Shown here in pieces: positions 48,532-60,895 of a stretch of DNA of 64,000 nt; the stretch's first letter is position 1; each line of letters begins with the position of its first letter. The DNA lies in contig WHUX01000013.1 of assembly GCA_015179025.1 (NCBI GenBank), forward strand, positions 124,001 to 188,000, given 5' to 3'. The DNA is from Terfezia claveryi (Eukaryota > Ascomycota > Pezizomycetes > Pezizales > Pezizaceae). The position numbers and the translations under genes were made by a program. The notes beneath the pieces are model-generated. The model saw only the letters and a list, made by a program, of their open reading frames with translations. It searched no databases and was not told the origin of the DNA.

Positions 48532-50173
48532 ATTAACTGGTTTAATAATGGTTTTGGAGCTGGATGTGGAAAGTAATGGGTAACATGATATAATAAATAT
48601 ACTGGTATTATGTTTCTGAATGTTTCACACCAGGGCCGGAGGGAGTTTACACAGCTAGTACTAGACTAGGTATAAATTCAAGTGTTGTACGCTGGCCTGG
48701 GGTTGGCTGGTGGTACGGTACTGTAGTACGGGTACTATACTACACACAGATAGGGAGTGAATTCCATGCATCATTACCCTCAATTGACTCCTAGAACCCC
48801 GTTCCCTCAGGAGCTTCTTTCACTCAATTAGCATCAAGAAAATATCTAAAAATTGCTCAGGAGGAGCAAAGGACTTGTATATAGATAGACCTGGTATTAC
48901 CGAATGATTATCTACGGCAGAACGCTATTCGTGCAATATGTATATGTACTACTGCAGTTAATATGTATGCGCGTGATGACGGACGCCTACTAAAGGCGAG
49001 TAAATCCTTCAGTATAAAATATTTAATTTGATATATTCTAGAGTTGCGTGATAATCCCGTGCTAATCACACACTGTGGCCCTAACCGCAACTATTATGTA
49101 TATAACTCAAATAGTTCTGGTTGGCACACATGAATAAACCATAACTCCTAACTACAAAGGAAAATTCAGAGCTTGGCGGGGCAGCTGTGACTCGAATAGC
49201 CTGGTTGGTTGAAGCTGATAGTTGCTACTGTAAATAGTACATTATAAGCCGTATATGTAGTTATCATAGTTATCGCATCGTGGAGGGCCTGATCGAGATT
49301 ATATCGCATAGAATCCGTAGGTTTCCCAATTGGGTATCTGCAGGAAGGAAAATAGGGTAGTGTGGTAAAAAATCAGGCAACCAAGTTAGCCCGTAGTGCA
49401 ACCAGACTACCCGCAGGCATATATAAAACTTATACGGATACTACCGATCAACGAGAACATTCATACAACAAATCCATCTGGCCGGTGGTCCACGCCAGTC
49501 CTTCCAGGAACTATCCTCCGGGCCCAATTGCAACCAACCTCTCGGTCAGCACATCTGACAAATCCACCATTCAATATTCCCAGCAGTTGACCGGCTTAAA
49601 TCCATTTGACTCTTTGTAATCGATTCGAAGCTCGTCACCGATCATCTGACTATTTGATCTCGACTAACACCGAATAAGATCTTTAAAAAAAAAGAGTTAT
49701 TTCACGAGGGTGGTGTGCGATGTCGCCATTGACACGGTTCGCGCGGCTGAGTGCACCTGGGCCGATAGGTTATATGCAGTAGCTTTCAAGTGAAGTATTA
49801 AGGATTTATAATAATCATCCTCGGGCTGGGGTGGGTGAGGGAGGGGCCAATATTCGTAGTTATACTTAAGTATTTATAGATTACCTCTCCCCGTCCCCCT
49901 CAGTGCCCTCCTCAGTGCCTCCTCCATCGGCGTGCTCATCACAACATCTCTGCAGTGTCCTTCTCTCTAAGCTTGTCTGCGCATTTTGTTGATACAGTTT
50001 TGTCTTGAAAAAGTACTTAGCTTAAGCAGCCTCTTTCAGGTCGTCATCTAGAGGTATAAGAAGGCCACCAAGACTTTGGAAGCAGTCGGAGTCTCTCTAC
50101 AGCAAGTCGAGGGTCTGCAGTTGTTGAGCCTGCACATTGAAAATCCATCACAGTACAAAGCAACTCCGCAAAG
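48532..50173. other. Dynein IC/CYS3 spacer
   Basis: This 1.6-kb stretch is AT-rich and holds one TTGAGGGTAA motif on the minus strand (48774-48783) and a GTAC-rich dyad near 48708-48740. The last 300 bp are the likely CYS3 promoter and leader. No gene is supported. Confidence 0.5.
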
Positions 50174-51650
50174 ATGACCTTCAGTCAGGAGCCCGGAGTT
50201 GAGCACGGGCACGGTGTGCAGAATGGTATTGAGTCTCGAGGTTTTGCTACCAAAGCTGTTCATGCTGGATCCCCTCACGATCCTGTTACCGGTGCTGTTA
50301 TTCCTGCTGTAGGTAACAATTTTCTGTTCGCTGATTCAAATCCCCAGATCCCTGAAATTGTTTCAAATATTTTTTTTATTATACCCCGCATTGGTCCCTG
50401 TTGCGCATAATTTTCTTTCTTCTTCCCCCCTGCGCCGGGTTGTATCTCTCTCTCCTGCATTTTCAAACTGACCACATCTGTTGCCCTGCAGATTTCTCTC
50501 TCTACAACATATGCTCAGACCGCAGTTGGATCCCCTGTGGGCCTCTACGAGTACTCCCGAAGTTCCAACCCTAACAGAGACAACTTTGAGACAGCTGTAG
50601 CTGCTCTTGAAGGTGCTCGATATGCACTTGCATTCTCCTCTGGCTCGGCGGCCACTGCAACTATCCTCCAATCCCTCGCCTCAGGCTCCCATGTGATCTC
50701 AGTCTCGGATGTTTATGGAGGTACCCACAGGTACTTCACGAAGGTGGCTACGGCACATGGTGTGCGAGTTACATTTTCCGGTTCCATTGAGGTTGATGTC
50801 AGGAGCTTGATTGAGCCCGCAACAAAGCTTATCTGGATTGAGACCCCTTCAAACCCAACACTCTCCTTGGTGGACATTAAGGCCGTGGCCGATGTGGCTC
50901 ACGAGTTCGGAATCCTGGTGGTGGTAGACAACACCTTCTTGTCTCCATATGTTCAGAACCCCTTAAAGCACGGTGCCGATATTGTTGTGCACTCAGTGAC
51001 AAAATACATTAATGGCCACAGTGTAAGTTTTTGCACTGCATTTTCCGCAAACCATGCTAGCCCAGTTCACTAATTCCTCTGGTTAGGACGTTCTTATGGG
51101 CGTAGCTGCCTTCAGCGATGAGGATCTCATTGATCACCTCAGATTCCTCCAGAATGCCATTGGAGCAGTGCCCTCTCCATTCGACTGCTGGCTTGCGCAC
51201 CGTGGTCTCAAGACTCTTCACCTCCGTGCCAAAGCTGCATCTCAGAATGCCCAGGCCGTAGCTGAGGCCCTCGAGGCCTCACAACACGTTATCGCTGTGA
51301 ACTACCCCGGCTTGAACTCGCACTCCCAGCGATACGTCGCACTAAAGCAGCACCGCAAGGGGCTTGGCGGTGGTATGCTCTCATTCCGCATCAAGGGAGG
51401 AGCGAAGGCTGCACACAAGTTCTGCCAGCTCACTAAAATCTTCACATTGGCTGAGAGCTTAGGAGGCGTGGAGAGTTTGTGCGAGGTCCCAAGTAGTATG
51501 ACACATGCGGGGATTCCTCAGATAGAGAGGGAGGCTGCAGGTGTGTATGATGACTTGGTGAGGATGAGCTGTGGTATTGAGGATTTGGATGATTTAGTAG
51601 GAGATGTTTTGCAGGCGGTGGAGAAGACGGCGGCGTTGCTGGAGGCATAG
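50174..51650 (+). CDS. CYS3: Cystathionine gamma-lyase
   Basis: This PLP enzyme cleaves cystathionine to cysteine, 2-oxobutyrate and ammonia, the last step of reverse transsulfuration. Exons 50174-50308, 50492-51022 and 51087-51650 give 409 residues. Diagnostic segments are GFATKAVHAGSPHDP, YEYSRSSNPNRDNFE, FSSGSAATATILQSL, VSDVYGGTHRYF, WIETPSNPT and the PLP-lysine motif VVHSVTKYINGHSD, which crosses intron 2 (Lys near residue 216). FTLAESLGGVESL near the end is typical of the lyase. Cystathionine beta-lyase and gamma-synthase share the fold, but the EYSRSSNPNR and VYGGTHRYF segments match gamma-lyase. Confidence 0.95.
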
Positions 51651-52121
51651 TTTCATGCGGGGGGAATTATCTATCTGAGCTTTTCTCTTCTGATGATAGA
51701 TGGGAGATATCCTGTGTTCTTTGGCGAGTGCTACAGCATACGCTTTTTTTTTATATTTTAAATCTTTTTTATCCCTTTTATCCCTTTTTATCCTTTTCTT
51801 GGGGTTCATGGCTTTTGGTTAGAGTGTTATGCAAGGAAAGTGACTAGGGGATAGGGTCTGGGACTGGGACCGGCGTTGGTTCTCTACTGTCTCTTCAATT
51901 GGGATTTAATTCTGAAATGCAAAGAATGGGCAAATGTCTAGATCCATCTCGTGACCTTGTAGATTAAATAAACAACCAATACAGGTAGGTAAGCTACTGA
52001 GGACACGACCTTGGCATTGGAACACCAAGGTAACACCAGAGCTTATTCCCGGCCCTGAACTTTGCAAAACACCTGATTCCAAGCGGCCAAACAACCATTC
52101 CTTTCCTACACGCCGAACGCA
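51651..52121. other. CYS3/PRP4 spacer
   Basis: The CYS3 3' flank has a T-rich stretch with three TTTTATCC-like units near 51765-51797. No gene is supported. Confidence 0.5.
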
Positions 52122-53854
52122 ATGTCTGGAATACATCCCTCGAGGAGGGCGTATGTGGACGATGAAGACGCAATGGTAAGCTCCACCGTGTTCCACTCAC
52201 CATCTGCCACTCGTGTCCATCCCGCCTACAACTAACTAACTCCAGCACGCTCCATCGGACACCTAGGACACCGACGGAATCGATCTTGCAAACGTCCCCA
52301 TAGACCGGAACCACCTCATCCCTTCTCACAGCACCGGGATCGCCCCCGAAAAAGCCTCCGCGATCCTCTCACAATTCGACCGGAAGAAACGCGCCGCGGC
52401 GATTGCGGTCCCAACCGACGATGGGAGAGTGAGAGCTAGGCTTAGGGAGTTGGGAGAGCCGATTACATTATTTGGAGAGGGCCCAGGGGATAGGAGGGAT
52501 AGGTTGAGGTACTTGCTGTATGAGATTGAGGAGGCGAAGGAGGGTCATGCAGGGAGGAGTGCTAGTGGGACTCCGGGGCTGGAGGATGTAGACATGGGAG
52601 AGGGAGAGGAGGGGAAGGATGAAGAGGATGAGGAGTTTTATACCCCGGGGATACCGGAGTTACTTGATGTGAGGAGGGAACTTGCGAGGTATTCTTTGCC
52701 ACGAGCGAAAAAGAGGATAGAATACCAGAAGATTGAAGCGACGATTCCACTACAGAAGCATATCAAGCATCGGCGGGGGATTAAGGAGAGATTACAGGGA
52801 TATGGCCTGCTTGGAACCCAAATAGCGGGAGAGAGACCAGTCAGTATTGCAAGGATTTCGCCGGATAGTGGGCTTGTGGCTGCGGGGAATCTTGGGGGGG
52901 GGATCAAGTTGTTGAGTATTCCGAATATGGATGAGAAATTGCTGTTTAGGGGACATACAGATAGAGTTGGGGGATTGAGTTGGCACCCGCAGGCGATGGT
53001 GGGGCTGGATGCAGGAGCGGCGAATCTGGCGAGCGGGGCGGGGGATGGGATGATTCATCTGTGGAGTTTGGATGGGAAGGATACGCCGTTAGCTACGCTT
53101 AATGGGCATAGTGCTAGGGTTTGCCGTATCGATCATCATCCTTCGGGGAAGTACCTGGCCTCGGCATCTTTTGATACTACATGGCGGCTTTGGGATCTTC
53201 CGACGCAGACGGAATTGCTACTCCAGGAGGGACATAGTCGGGAGGTTTACTCCATCGCATTCCAGAACGATGGTGCGCTAGTAGCGTCGGGTGGGTTAGA
53301 CTCAATTGGACGGATATGGGATTTGAGAACAGGAAGAACGATCATGGTGCTGGATGGGCATATCAGGGAGATCACCGGGTTGGCGTGGTTTACAGATGGT
53401 TACAGAGTTGTCAGTGCCAGTGGTGATGCTAGTTGTAAGATATGGGATGTGAGGATGGTAAAATGCGCCGCTACCGTGCCAGGGCATAAAGGGTTGGTGA
53501 GCGATGTTAGAGTTTTCACGGGGGGTGGGCTTCCGGATGTGGTCATGAATGGAGTGGATGGGGGGGAGGTGGAGATGAGGACGGAGGGAACGTATTGGGT
53601 GACGAGTGGGTTTGATGGGAATATTAATGTAAGTATACACCCTCTCTAGCTTGGGTGAATAAATTGGAGCAGTGTGCTGATCCAGGCTAACTTCCTAGGT
53701 TTTCTCAACCGACGACTGGGCACTGGTCAAGTCCCTCTCGGGCCACTCGGGGCATGTCACGAGCGTGGATATATCGAGGGATGGCAGGTGGATAGTGAGC
53801 AGTGGGCAGGATCGGACGTGTAAATTATGGTGTCAGGAGGACATGGCGTTTTAG
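52122..53854 (+). CDS. PRP4: U4/U6 snRNP protein Prp4
   Basis: Prp4 holds the U4/U6 duplex particle together with Prp3 in the spliceosome. Exons 52122-52175, 52267-53628 and 53699-53854 give 523 residues, like the human protein (522). The SFM (splicing-factor motif) is VRARLRELGEPITLFGEGPGD followed by RRDRLRYLL. After a helical linker come seven WD repeats, such as LLFRGHTDRVGGLSWHP, TLNGHSARVCRIDHHPSGKY, LQEGHSREVYSIAF, LDGHIREITGLAWF and VPGHKGLVSDVRVF. The last blade is in exon 3 (LSGHSGHVTSVDISRDGRW). The acceptor of intron 1 is taken at 52266, since the nearer CAG leads into a stop codon. Acidic residues separate the SFM from the linker. Confidence 0.95.
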
Positions 53855-54462
53855 AAAATCTGCTTTTACTTTTATCTTTTGCAAGGTTGCCTCGAGACAG
53901 GGTATTTAATTAGGTTACTATTTCTTAGAATTTGCCCGGGTACGAGATCAGGAGTTTTCTTTGCGATTTGAAGGGCAGCTGGCTGGGGTTCCACGATATT
54001 CGTGTTGGCGCGGTGGTGCATATATCCCTGGCTGACGCTGATGGCTCGCAGCGCGCGAAAGCTTGATTAAAATTGGTGTAGCTGCGTAGACTCGACAGGA
54101 CAGAACGTCACGCGAAATTCTTATCACAATACAAGTATACACACATACATTGTTATCGTACATCTTGATATTGAGCACATCTACACTTTCTTCCTCCTAC
54201 ATATCGGCTCCTCTCAAAGTTACAGCACCCGGCAGGAAGGCAGGGTGCTCGACGAAAAGACATTTGCGGTCGACTGAAGGGAATAGTACACAGTGAGCGA
54301 GAAGCAGACTGGAGAATAATAACAAGGGGCGAAGTAAGGAGCCCAGGATTAGGGAAGGGCGGGGAACTTGTAGTTGGAGGTTGTTGCGCTTAAGGCGAGA
54401 CGAAGGGAACTCTGAACGACGATTGAATAGCAAAGATACACCAACTGACCCAACAAATAGCG
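53855..54462. other. PRP4/NUFIP spacer
   Basis: This stretch holds the PRP4 3' flank and the upstream region of the zinc-finger gene. No coding sequence or notable repeat is supported. Confidence 0.5.
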
Positions 54463-57026
54463 ATGAACCCTGGCTACATATACAAGCCCCCTCCCCCACC
54501 ACCTATTCCAAAACCTCCCCCGCCAGAGGGAGGGAACAGGCATCCGCAGTTTCCATCACAGCGTGGAGGACGGGGAGGAAGAGGTAATGGCTCAAGCGGG
54601 GGTGGGTTTAGAGGAGGAGGAGGGAGGGCTGGTGGTGGGCCAGGAGGTGGTGGGAGGGGTGGGGCAGGTGGGGCGGGTGGGGCAGGAAGAGGAAGGGTTG
54701 GGTTTGGGGGATTCGGAGGACATGGACCACAGCAGCATCACCAGCAGCAGCAGCAGCAACATCACCAACTCCCACCACAGCATCAGCAGTTCGTACAGCC
54801 ACCACCACCACAGCAGCAGCAGCAGCAGCAGCAGCACCACCAGCAACAGCCTCCAGTCCCACAATACCCCTCACCAGGCGCTCACATAAACCCGCAATTC
54901 TACCCCCACCTAGCCACAGCCCAGCCCCTCCAGCACCAGCACCAGCACCAGCATCAGCGCCAGCAACAGTACCCCCAACGTAGCCTGGTTGCAACCCCTC
55001 AACAGCCACCAGTGCTACAACAACAATCCTACTACCCTCATCCTCCGCAAGGAACACCCAAACCTCTCTTTCCAGCCTACCCCCAGCAGAACCAACTCTT
55101 CTCCTCTGCGACGCCTCAGGCGGACTACTCCCACCACCAACAGCAACCACCCACCAACCCCTACCAATCGTACACACAGGACCTTACCATTACCAACCCA
55201 GCACACCGCCGCCCACCACCACCTACACCGTCTACATGGCCTGCCCAACCTTCATACGGACATTATAATCCTCCTCTGCCAAAACCACAGTATGGAAGTG
55301 GGGGGTATCAATTCCACAATCAGAGAGGCAGTAGTAGGGGCGGTGGCTCTGGTCCGCCGAATAAGCGGCAAAAGAGGGGTGGGGATGAGCATGGTGGGGC
55401 GAGCAAGCCGGATATGGACCATGAGACTTGGATGAAGTTAAATGGGTACGTTTGATTCTATTATTTACGAGTTTAAGGAGGGTCAGTCACAGTGGCTAAT
55501 GTTTGGATTTGTACAGGGGCAAAATTTTAGGGACGAATATCTCACTAGATACGCCTGAGGATGTTTCTGAGTGGATTAAGGCGAGGAAGGCGAGGTGGCC
55601 GACGACGCAGAGGGTTAAGGAGAAAGTACGTATAGTCTTTTACCTACTGTGGATCTAGTGCTAATTCTCGGGTGGATAGGAGGAAGAACGTAAAAAAAAC
55701 GAAGAGGAAGCGAAAAAGCGCGTAGCAGAGGAGAATAATATTGAAAAGACAAAGAAGGAATTAGAGGTGGCGGAAATTAGAAGAAAGGAGAAGAGGGAAA
55801 GGAATCTGAAGAAGAAGCAGCGATCGAAGGAAAAGAAGGCGAAGGAGGCGGCTGACAGAAAAGAGAAGGCGAAAGAGGCAGCTGAGAGAAAAGAGAAGGC
55901 GGAGGAGCAGGAGGGAGCGCAGGTAATGGAGGTGGTGGATGGGTGGAGAAAGAGAAAGAGGGAAGACGAGGGAGAAGAGGTGGATGTATTTAAGATGCAG
56001 TGGGCGTCTGATTCGTATCCGGGGAGTGAAAGTGATATGGATCAGGGGGGGGAGAAGGAGGGTGAAGAGAAGAAGGCGGTAGAGGCTTTGTCGGAGCAGC
56101 GGGGAGATGAACTCATTGATAGGGACGTATCAATACCAAGACCATCACCACCAACATCACTGGGAAGTGAAGGAGGTGTCTCAACGGGATTGATTGAGTT
56201 GGAGAAGATACTTGGTGCTAGTCCTATGGGACCAGCTGCCCCGAAACCGTTACTTGATGAACCGATCACCAATGATAGGTTGATTGACTACAACTCCCAA
56301 GAGTATGAGGGTGGTGATGATCATGGAAAAGAGAATGAGGTGATGGTGGATGATAATGATGAAGAAGACGATGATGCGGATGATACTAGTATTTTCAGCG
56401 CAGATATGTCTTTGGCCTCAGATAGTGATGACACGGATTCCGACCCTGCTGATGATTCATCAGACTCCGACTCGGACTCGGATGCGGAGGAAATCTCGTC
56501 AAAGGCACTACCCGGAAACCTTCCTCCCATACCTACATCCCCGCAACCCTACCTCAAAAAGGAGAAGGAGAAAAAGAAAACGATATGTAAATCCTTCCAA
56601 GCTTCAGGCAAGTGCAGATACGGCGATACTTGTCGAAATTCCCATATCCCTCCAACAACCCCTAGGGTTAATGGAAGTGAGGGCGGCGCTGCGGGAGAGG
56701 AGAGGGTATCTCTTCATGAGCGAATGATGAGGCAACAGAGAGAACGCGAGAATGAGGTTGTGGTCAGGGCGGTGAGGTGGCTGTTTGAGAGTGGGGGGTT
56801 GGAAAAGCCGGCAGATGCTGGGGATATTGAGAAGGAGATGAGGGAGGGGGAGAAGAGGAGGGAGGAGGGCAGGAGGGGGAGAGGGAATAGACGGGTCGGT
56901 GGTGGCGGGTTTGGTGGGAGAAGGGGGGGAAGGAGGGGAGGACAGGTCAGCAAGTTGCCGAGTGGGAGGGGGAGGTTTAAGAGGAGAGGTGGTGGAGGTG
57001 GGGGTGGTAGAGGGGGTGCAGTGTAG
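54463..57026 (+). CDS. NUFIP1-domain CCCH zinc-finger protein
   Basis: NUFIP1/Rsa1-type proteins scaffold assembly of box C/D snoRNPs and other L7Ae-class RNPs with the R2TP complex. Exons 54463-55445, 55517-55625 and 55680-57026 give 812 residues. The N-terminal 300 residues are low complexity: polyPro, RGG/GGR, then Gln/His-rich. The NUFIP1 motif spans exon 2: SLDTPEDVSEWIKARKARWPT followed by QRVKEK. A long Lys/Glu coiled coil and acidic DSDSDSD stretches follow. One C-x8-C-x5-C-x3-H zinc finger (CKSFQASGKC, DTCRNSH) lies near residue 667. The C-terminus is again Arg/Gly-rich. The role is inferred from the motif; the zinc finger suggests RNA binding. Confidence 0.85.
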
Positions 57027-57435
57027 GTTGGGAGAGGGGAAGGGATTTTGCTTGTTCTTGCAAACATCCTGAGTGAATACAATGTGAGATTGTTGGGATA
57101 TGATTTTTTTTTTTAACATAATTCTATGTTGCATTCGATACTTTATCATCTGGTCATTTCTTCATTGATTTTTGTTGTATTTGTACTTGTACAGCGTACT
57201 ATGAGTTTTTAATTTCCCTTTTCCTTTTGGGGAAATAATTGTATTACTTGTGTGTAAAACTTTATCGGGATCATTCGGTGAAGGACTTTTGTGAGATAAA
57301 TCTATCGGGGATTGACTTCAGGGTAATAGCCATTTCCCCATATAGTCACCACCATGCCTGAGACTTAGTTACTTACTAACTCCTCCTTCGTTATAGCAAT
57401 AATTATATTACAACCCCCATAAACATAACCATAAC
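57027..57435. other. NUFIP/SET convergent spacer
   Basis: These are the 3' flanks of two convergent genes, AT-rich and without a gene. Confidence 0.5.
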
Positions 57436-57988
57436 TTATACCTCGCCCACCTCCATCTCCATCTCCATCTCCCTCTTACACCTCGCACACATACAGTCAA
57501 AAAACCACCTCTCCCTCAACTCCCTCCTCCTCTCTCCCACCCCGATTCCCTCGACGTCTACATACGCGATCGTAGCCTCCTCTCCCTCGCTGGTCTCACG
57601 CAGAGGGTAGACTAGGACCTCGCGGCCGTGGAATTCGAGAAGGCAGCTGGGGTCGCAGGAGTGATTGAAGAGGGAGAGAAGGGGATCGAAGAGGGTGCCG
57701 AGGATTTCGACGGGGGTGGCGGTGGTGGTGGCCGTGGCGGTGGTAGTGGTGGGAAGATGGGTAGTGATGGAGAAGGAGTTAACTAATGTCCGGCAGTAGA
57801 TGGAGAGGATGAGCTCAGAGGGAAGGGCGCTGCTGCTGGAGCTGGTGGATGAGAAGGAGGAGGAGGAGTAGTGTTGCGCTGCTGCGGCCATGACCGGGAG
57901 CATTTCTGACCTCTCTGGGTGAGAGAGTTGTTTGGTGATGTGGGATTCGAGTTGTAGGATGGAGGGCCACCACGATGGTGGTTGCTTC

Positions 57989-58041
<53 letters not shown>

Positions 58042-58042
58042 C

Positions 58043-58085
<43 letters not shown>

Positions 58086-58768
58086 AGTACAGAAGAAGCA
58101 ACTTCATTAAAACCCGAACGGAAGTAGGGAGGACCCTGCCATGCGGGGGCCTATTGAGGGTAGAGTAGATTGGGCATTCAAATTTGTGGATTCCGCTGTG
58201 CGAGCGGCCGGGAGTAAAGTCGTATTTTTGGCATTCCTGTGCAGTATCAGTATGGTAACCTATATCTTATTTACTTTGCTTGTCCCTTCTTTTTTTTGCT
58301 TCTTGCGCAAATAATCCGCCCCCCGCCTCCCACTCAGACTCACAAACTCGGGCTTTGTATATGCATGTAATAGAGAGGTAATAGTAGCAAAGCATATAAT
58401 TCTCATCCACGTACCTTCCCACAATACCAAACAACCCTACACCCGCTACACCTCACCAGCTCCATCTTCCCCTCTCCATCATCATCTACATCCTCAATCC
58501 CTGGGTCTGGGTATTTCTCCTCCTGCTGCTGTACCTCTTGTACCTTAACACCATCCTTCTTTTCCACTCCCACTGCTCCCTGCGCATCCCACTTCAAGCA
58601 CCACGAGCAGCAACTTCTCAGGTGCCTATCATCTGGAACGGCAACCAGTGGAGAGGGCACGTGAAGGACTAGTTGGCCAGGTTGGACTTTTTGTATAAGG
58701 AACAGGCCACGGCCGGAGGTGTAGGGGGCGGGGTGAGGGCGGAGGAGGTTGGTTGGGGGAGGGGGCAT
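57436..58768 (-). CDS. SMYD-like MYND/SET protein
   Basis: SET/MYND (SMYD-type) proteins are lysine methyltransferases or relatives that act on histones and other proteins. Exons 58768-58415 and 58236-57436 give 384 residues. The split SET domain starts at SGRGLFLIQKVQPGQLVLHV. The MYND finger has CSWCLKW, CSGCRVVWYCGK, then ECQKYD and HKFEC across the intron. The SET core has LFNHSCDPSC, which contacts the cofactor and substrate, and the post-SET end has FDCMCARC. A 31-codon polyAsn tract (57991-58085) sits between MYND and SET core. The usual ATIAYVD Tyr is present. An in-frame ATG at 58891 would add 41 residues, so the start is uncertain. The substrate is unknown. Confidence 0.85.
57991..58085 (-). 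repeat. (AAC)n polyasparagine repeat
   Basis: About 31 AAC codons run in the SET/MYND gene, with one interruption (AAG/Lys) at about 58041-58043. The near-perfect repeat implies recent slippage expansion. Confidence 0.95.
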
Positions 58769-59017
58769 TGTGGGGGACTGGTTGAGGGTAAGTGGCGGTA
58801 TGCAGTTGATTAACTTTCTTGAGCTGGGGTAGACTGCCAAGACTCGACTTTGACGAGTATGTATCATACAGCGCCCAAGTGATTTAAACACAGATATACA
58901 TACAATACCGCAACTATCTATCTACAAGAACAATCAACGATTAAACGCCAATTCCAATTTATACAACCCCGTATCCCCTCCACCTCCTCCCCCAGCCTTA
59001 AAAAGCAACAACCCCAT

Positions 59018-59941
59018 CTACCCACTCCCACACATCCCAACAACCTCCTCCTCCAACTCCCCCAACCTCCCCATCATACTTCTCCAATACCTCCACCTCC
59101 CTACGCCCCTCCTCGCCCCCTCCCAATGCCCACTCTCCAAATCTTCCCCCACCCCTCTTTCCTCGCTCTTAATTCTCCCCTCCACCTCCCTCATCATTCC
59201 CTCCACCCTCTCCCTATCTCCCTTACACTCCTCAATCTCCTCTCTCAACTCCAGCACCTCCGCTAGGAGTTCGGCGCTAGGCGTAGGCGCTGTCTCGGGG
59301 TCATAGCCGTGTGGAGATTGTGTGATGAGGATATATTCTGCGCGGAGGAGGGGGTCGAGAAGGGTGGAATAGGCTTTGGAGAGGTCGGAGCTGGTAATTG
59401 TGGGATGTGTAGCGGTGGAGTTGGTGGTATTGGGGGAGGTCTTGTGACGGAGTGAATCTGGATGAAGCTTTTGTTGGAGCTGCAGGTATTCTTGTCGTAG
59501 CTCGCGGGTTGGAATAGAGAACGATCCCCTTGGAGGGGGCCCGAGGGGGAGTGTTTGCGGGAAGAAAGAGTAGAATGTATGCTTTTCTGGATTTGGTGAA
59601 GATTCGCTCGGGGAGGGTGTATGTGCAGCTGTCGAAGATGAATATTTCCGTACAGCAGAGTAACTAGATGCAGCTGTAGATGCAGGTGAAGTAGGTGACC
59701 CCAACGTCACCACTGTCGTCGTCGGCGTAGACACCACCCTCGCAACACCCTTCTGCTGCGCCAGCACCGCATTCGTCCTCGTTATCGCTGCTACAGACGG
59801 GGCTCCATTCCATCCATTCCATCCTCCCCGAGGAAGCTCAAGCAGGCCTGTAGATGTATTAGACGCCGATGCCCGGAGGATTGGGGCAAAGACAGCTCGG
59901 GCTTTCATTATCATCTGGTCAAATTCGTCGCGAGGTCCCAC
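59018..59941 (-). CDS. JAC1: Jac1/HscB mitochondrial J-protein
   Basis: Jac1 is the J-protein that brings the iron-sulfur scaffold Isu1 to the Hsp70 Ssq1 in the mitochondrial matrix. It is a single exon of up to 307 residues. The J-domain runs from FYSFFPQTLPLG through LQQKLHPDSL, with the HPD motif at about 160-162, to SKAYSTLLDPLLRAEYIL. The C-terminal HscB helical bundle starts LLAEVLELREEIEE. The N-terminal region is long, Ser/Thr/Ala-rich and Arg-bearing, as expected for a presequence. The first ATG is preceded by no in-frame alternative; an ATG at 59914 gives a better presequence (MIMKARAVFAPILRAS), because the first nine residues contain three acidic residues. Confidence 0.9.
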   Translation of the reverse strand: MGPRDEFDQMIMKARAVFAPILRASASNTSTGLLELPRGGWNGWNGAPSVAAITRTNAVLAQQKGVARVVSTPTTTVVTLGSPTSPASTAASSYSAVRKYSSSTAAHTPSPSESSPNPEKHTFYSFFPQTLPLGPPPRGSFSIPTRELRQEYLQLQQKLHPDSLRHKTSPNTTNSTATHPTITSSDLSKAYSTLLDPLLRAEYILITQSPHGYDPETAPTPSAELLAEVLELREEIEECKGDRERVEGMMREVEGRIKSEERGVGEDLESGHWEGARRGVGRWRYWRSMMGRLGELEEEVVGMCGSG

Positions 59942-60895
59942 GGTTTTGCTTTAAAGAAAGGGTACCAAATAGCTTTCAAAATTTACAGGGTATAATTAGT
60001 TGCGTCGATGTTGAAGGTATGTGGTTAACTGTGGTTGAGATGGGCCCGCAGACAATACTCTGCAGTGAAGATACTTCTTTTTTATTATGCAAGATGACGA
60101 TATTGAGTGCCAAGCCTCCAGGGTCCTTGTATACAGCACTCAGGCTTACCCTGAAGTTACCCCCTTGACCACCGTGTCTCTTGCATCTTGTCTTGTGCGC
60201 TGGCTTCCAAGTTCAAAATGAAGGTTTTAAGAGTGTGCTTCACACTGGTATAGTACATTCAAGCTCATGTTCTCTCTCTAATGGAACAAGTACTATGTGA
60301 TGAAAAAGAGTAGTAAAAGCTAAATCAAGACTCCTAATGCACCTCTTTTCTCCTTAAAACAGACGTGGACAATACAGATAAACAGGAAGAAAAGGATTAC
60401 TTCAGCAATAACCAAAAAGCCATATCCAACAATGAAGTTAGAGGGGATAGGATATGATATTTAAGCACAAAACACAAACAGGTAAGTATGTAGAAAATCG
60501 TATGCAAGGGGGGCCTTCTAAGGAACGAAGATGTTCTAGTACGAATATCCAGAACATTTTTCAGTACCTCAGAAATTGACGGGAAAAGGAAGTTGTTCGA
60601 GACGGAGAAATGAAATCATATAAGCAAGAGACAAAAAATGACGCCTTTGGAGGAACAAAGAAAAGCCATGTAAACGCAAACCCTCCGTATACGCGCATAT
60701 TAAAGCAATAACCACCCACGGAAAATGAAAGTGTAGCAAATAAAATATGAAGAGGTAAAAAAAAAAAAACCAGCCCAAAAGCAAAAGCAAATATGACTAC
60801 ACAAACCGTTAAAGCCCTAAAGAAAACCCATGAACTGTCCATAGAATTTACAACCTCTCTTCCCCATGTGATACTTTTTACTCTCCGTAATTAGG
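59942..60895. other. JAC1 upstream region and SPT2 3' flank
   Basis: Both neighbours run leftward. The stretch is AT-rich with an A12 run near 60757. The T-rich minus strand gives hydrophobic open frames that are composition artefacts. No gene is supported. Confidence 0.5.

Noticed and set aside
54592..55248. Long minus-strand frames rich in Leu, Val and Trp opposite the NUFIP1-domain gene
   Set aside because: They are the reverse reading of Gln and Pro codon repeats.
60561..60842. Hydrophobic 93-codon frame on the minus strand that looks like a membrane protein
   Set aside because: It lies in an AT-rich spacer where the T-rich strand gives Phe and Leu by composition alone; there is no family pattern.
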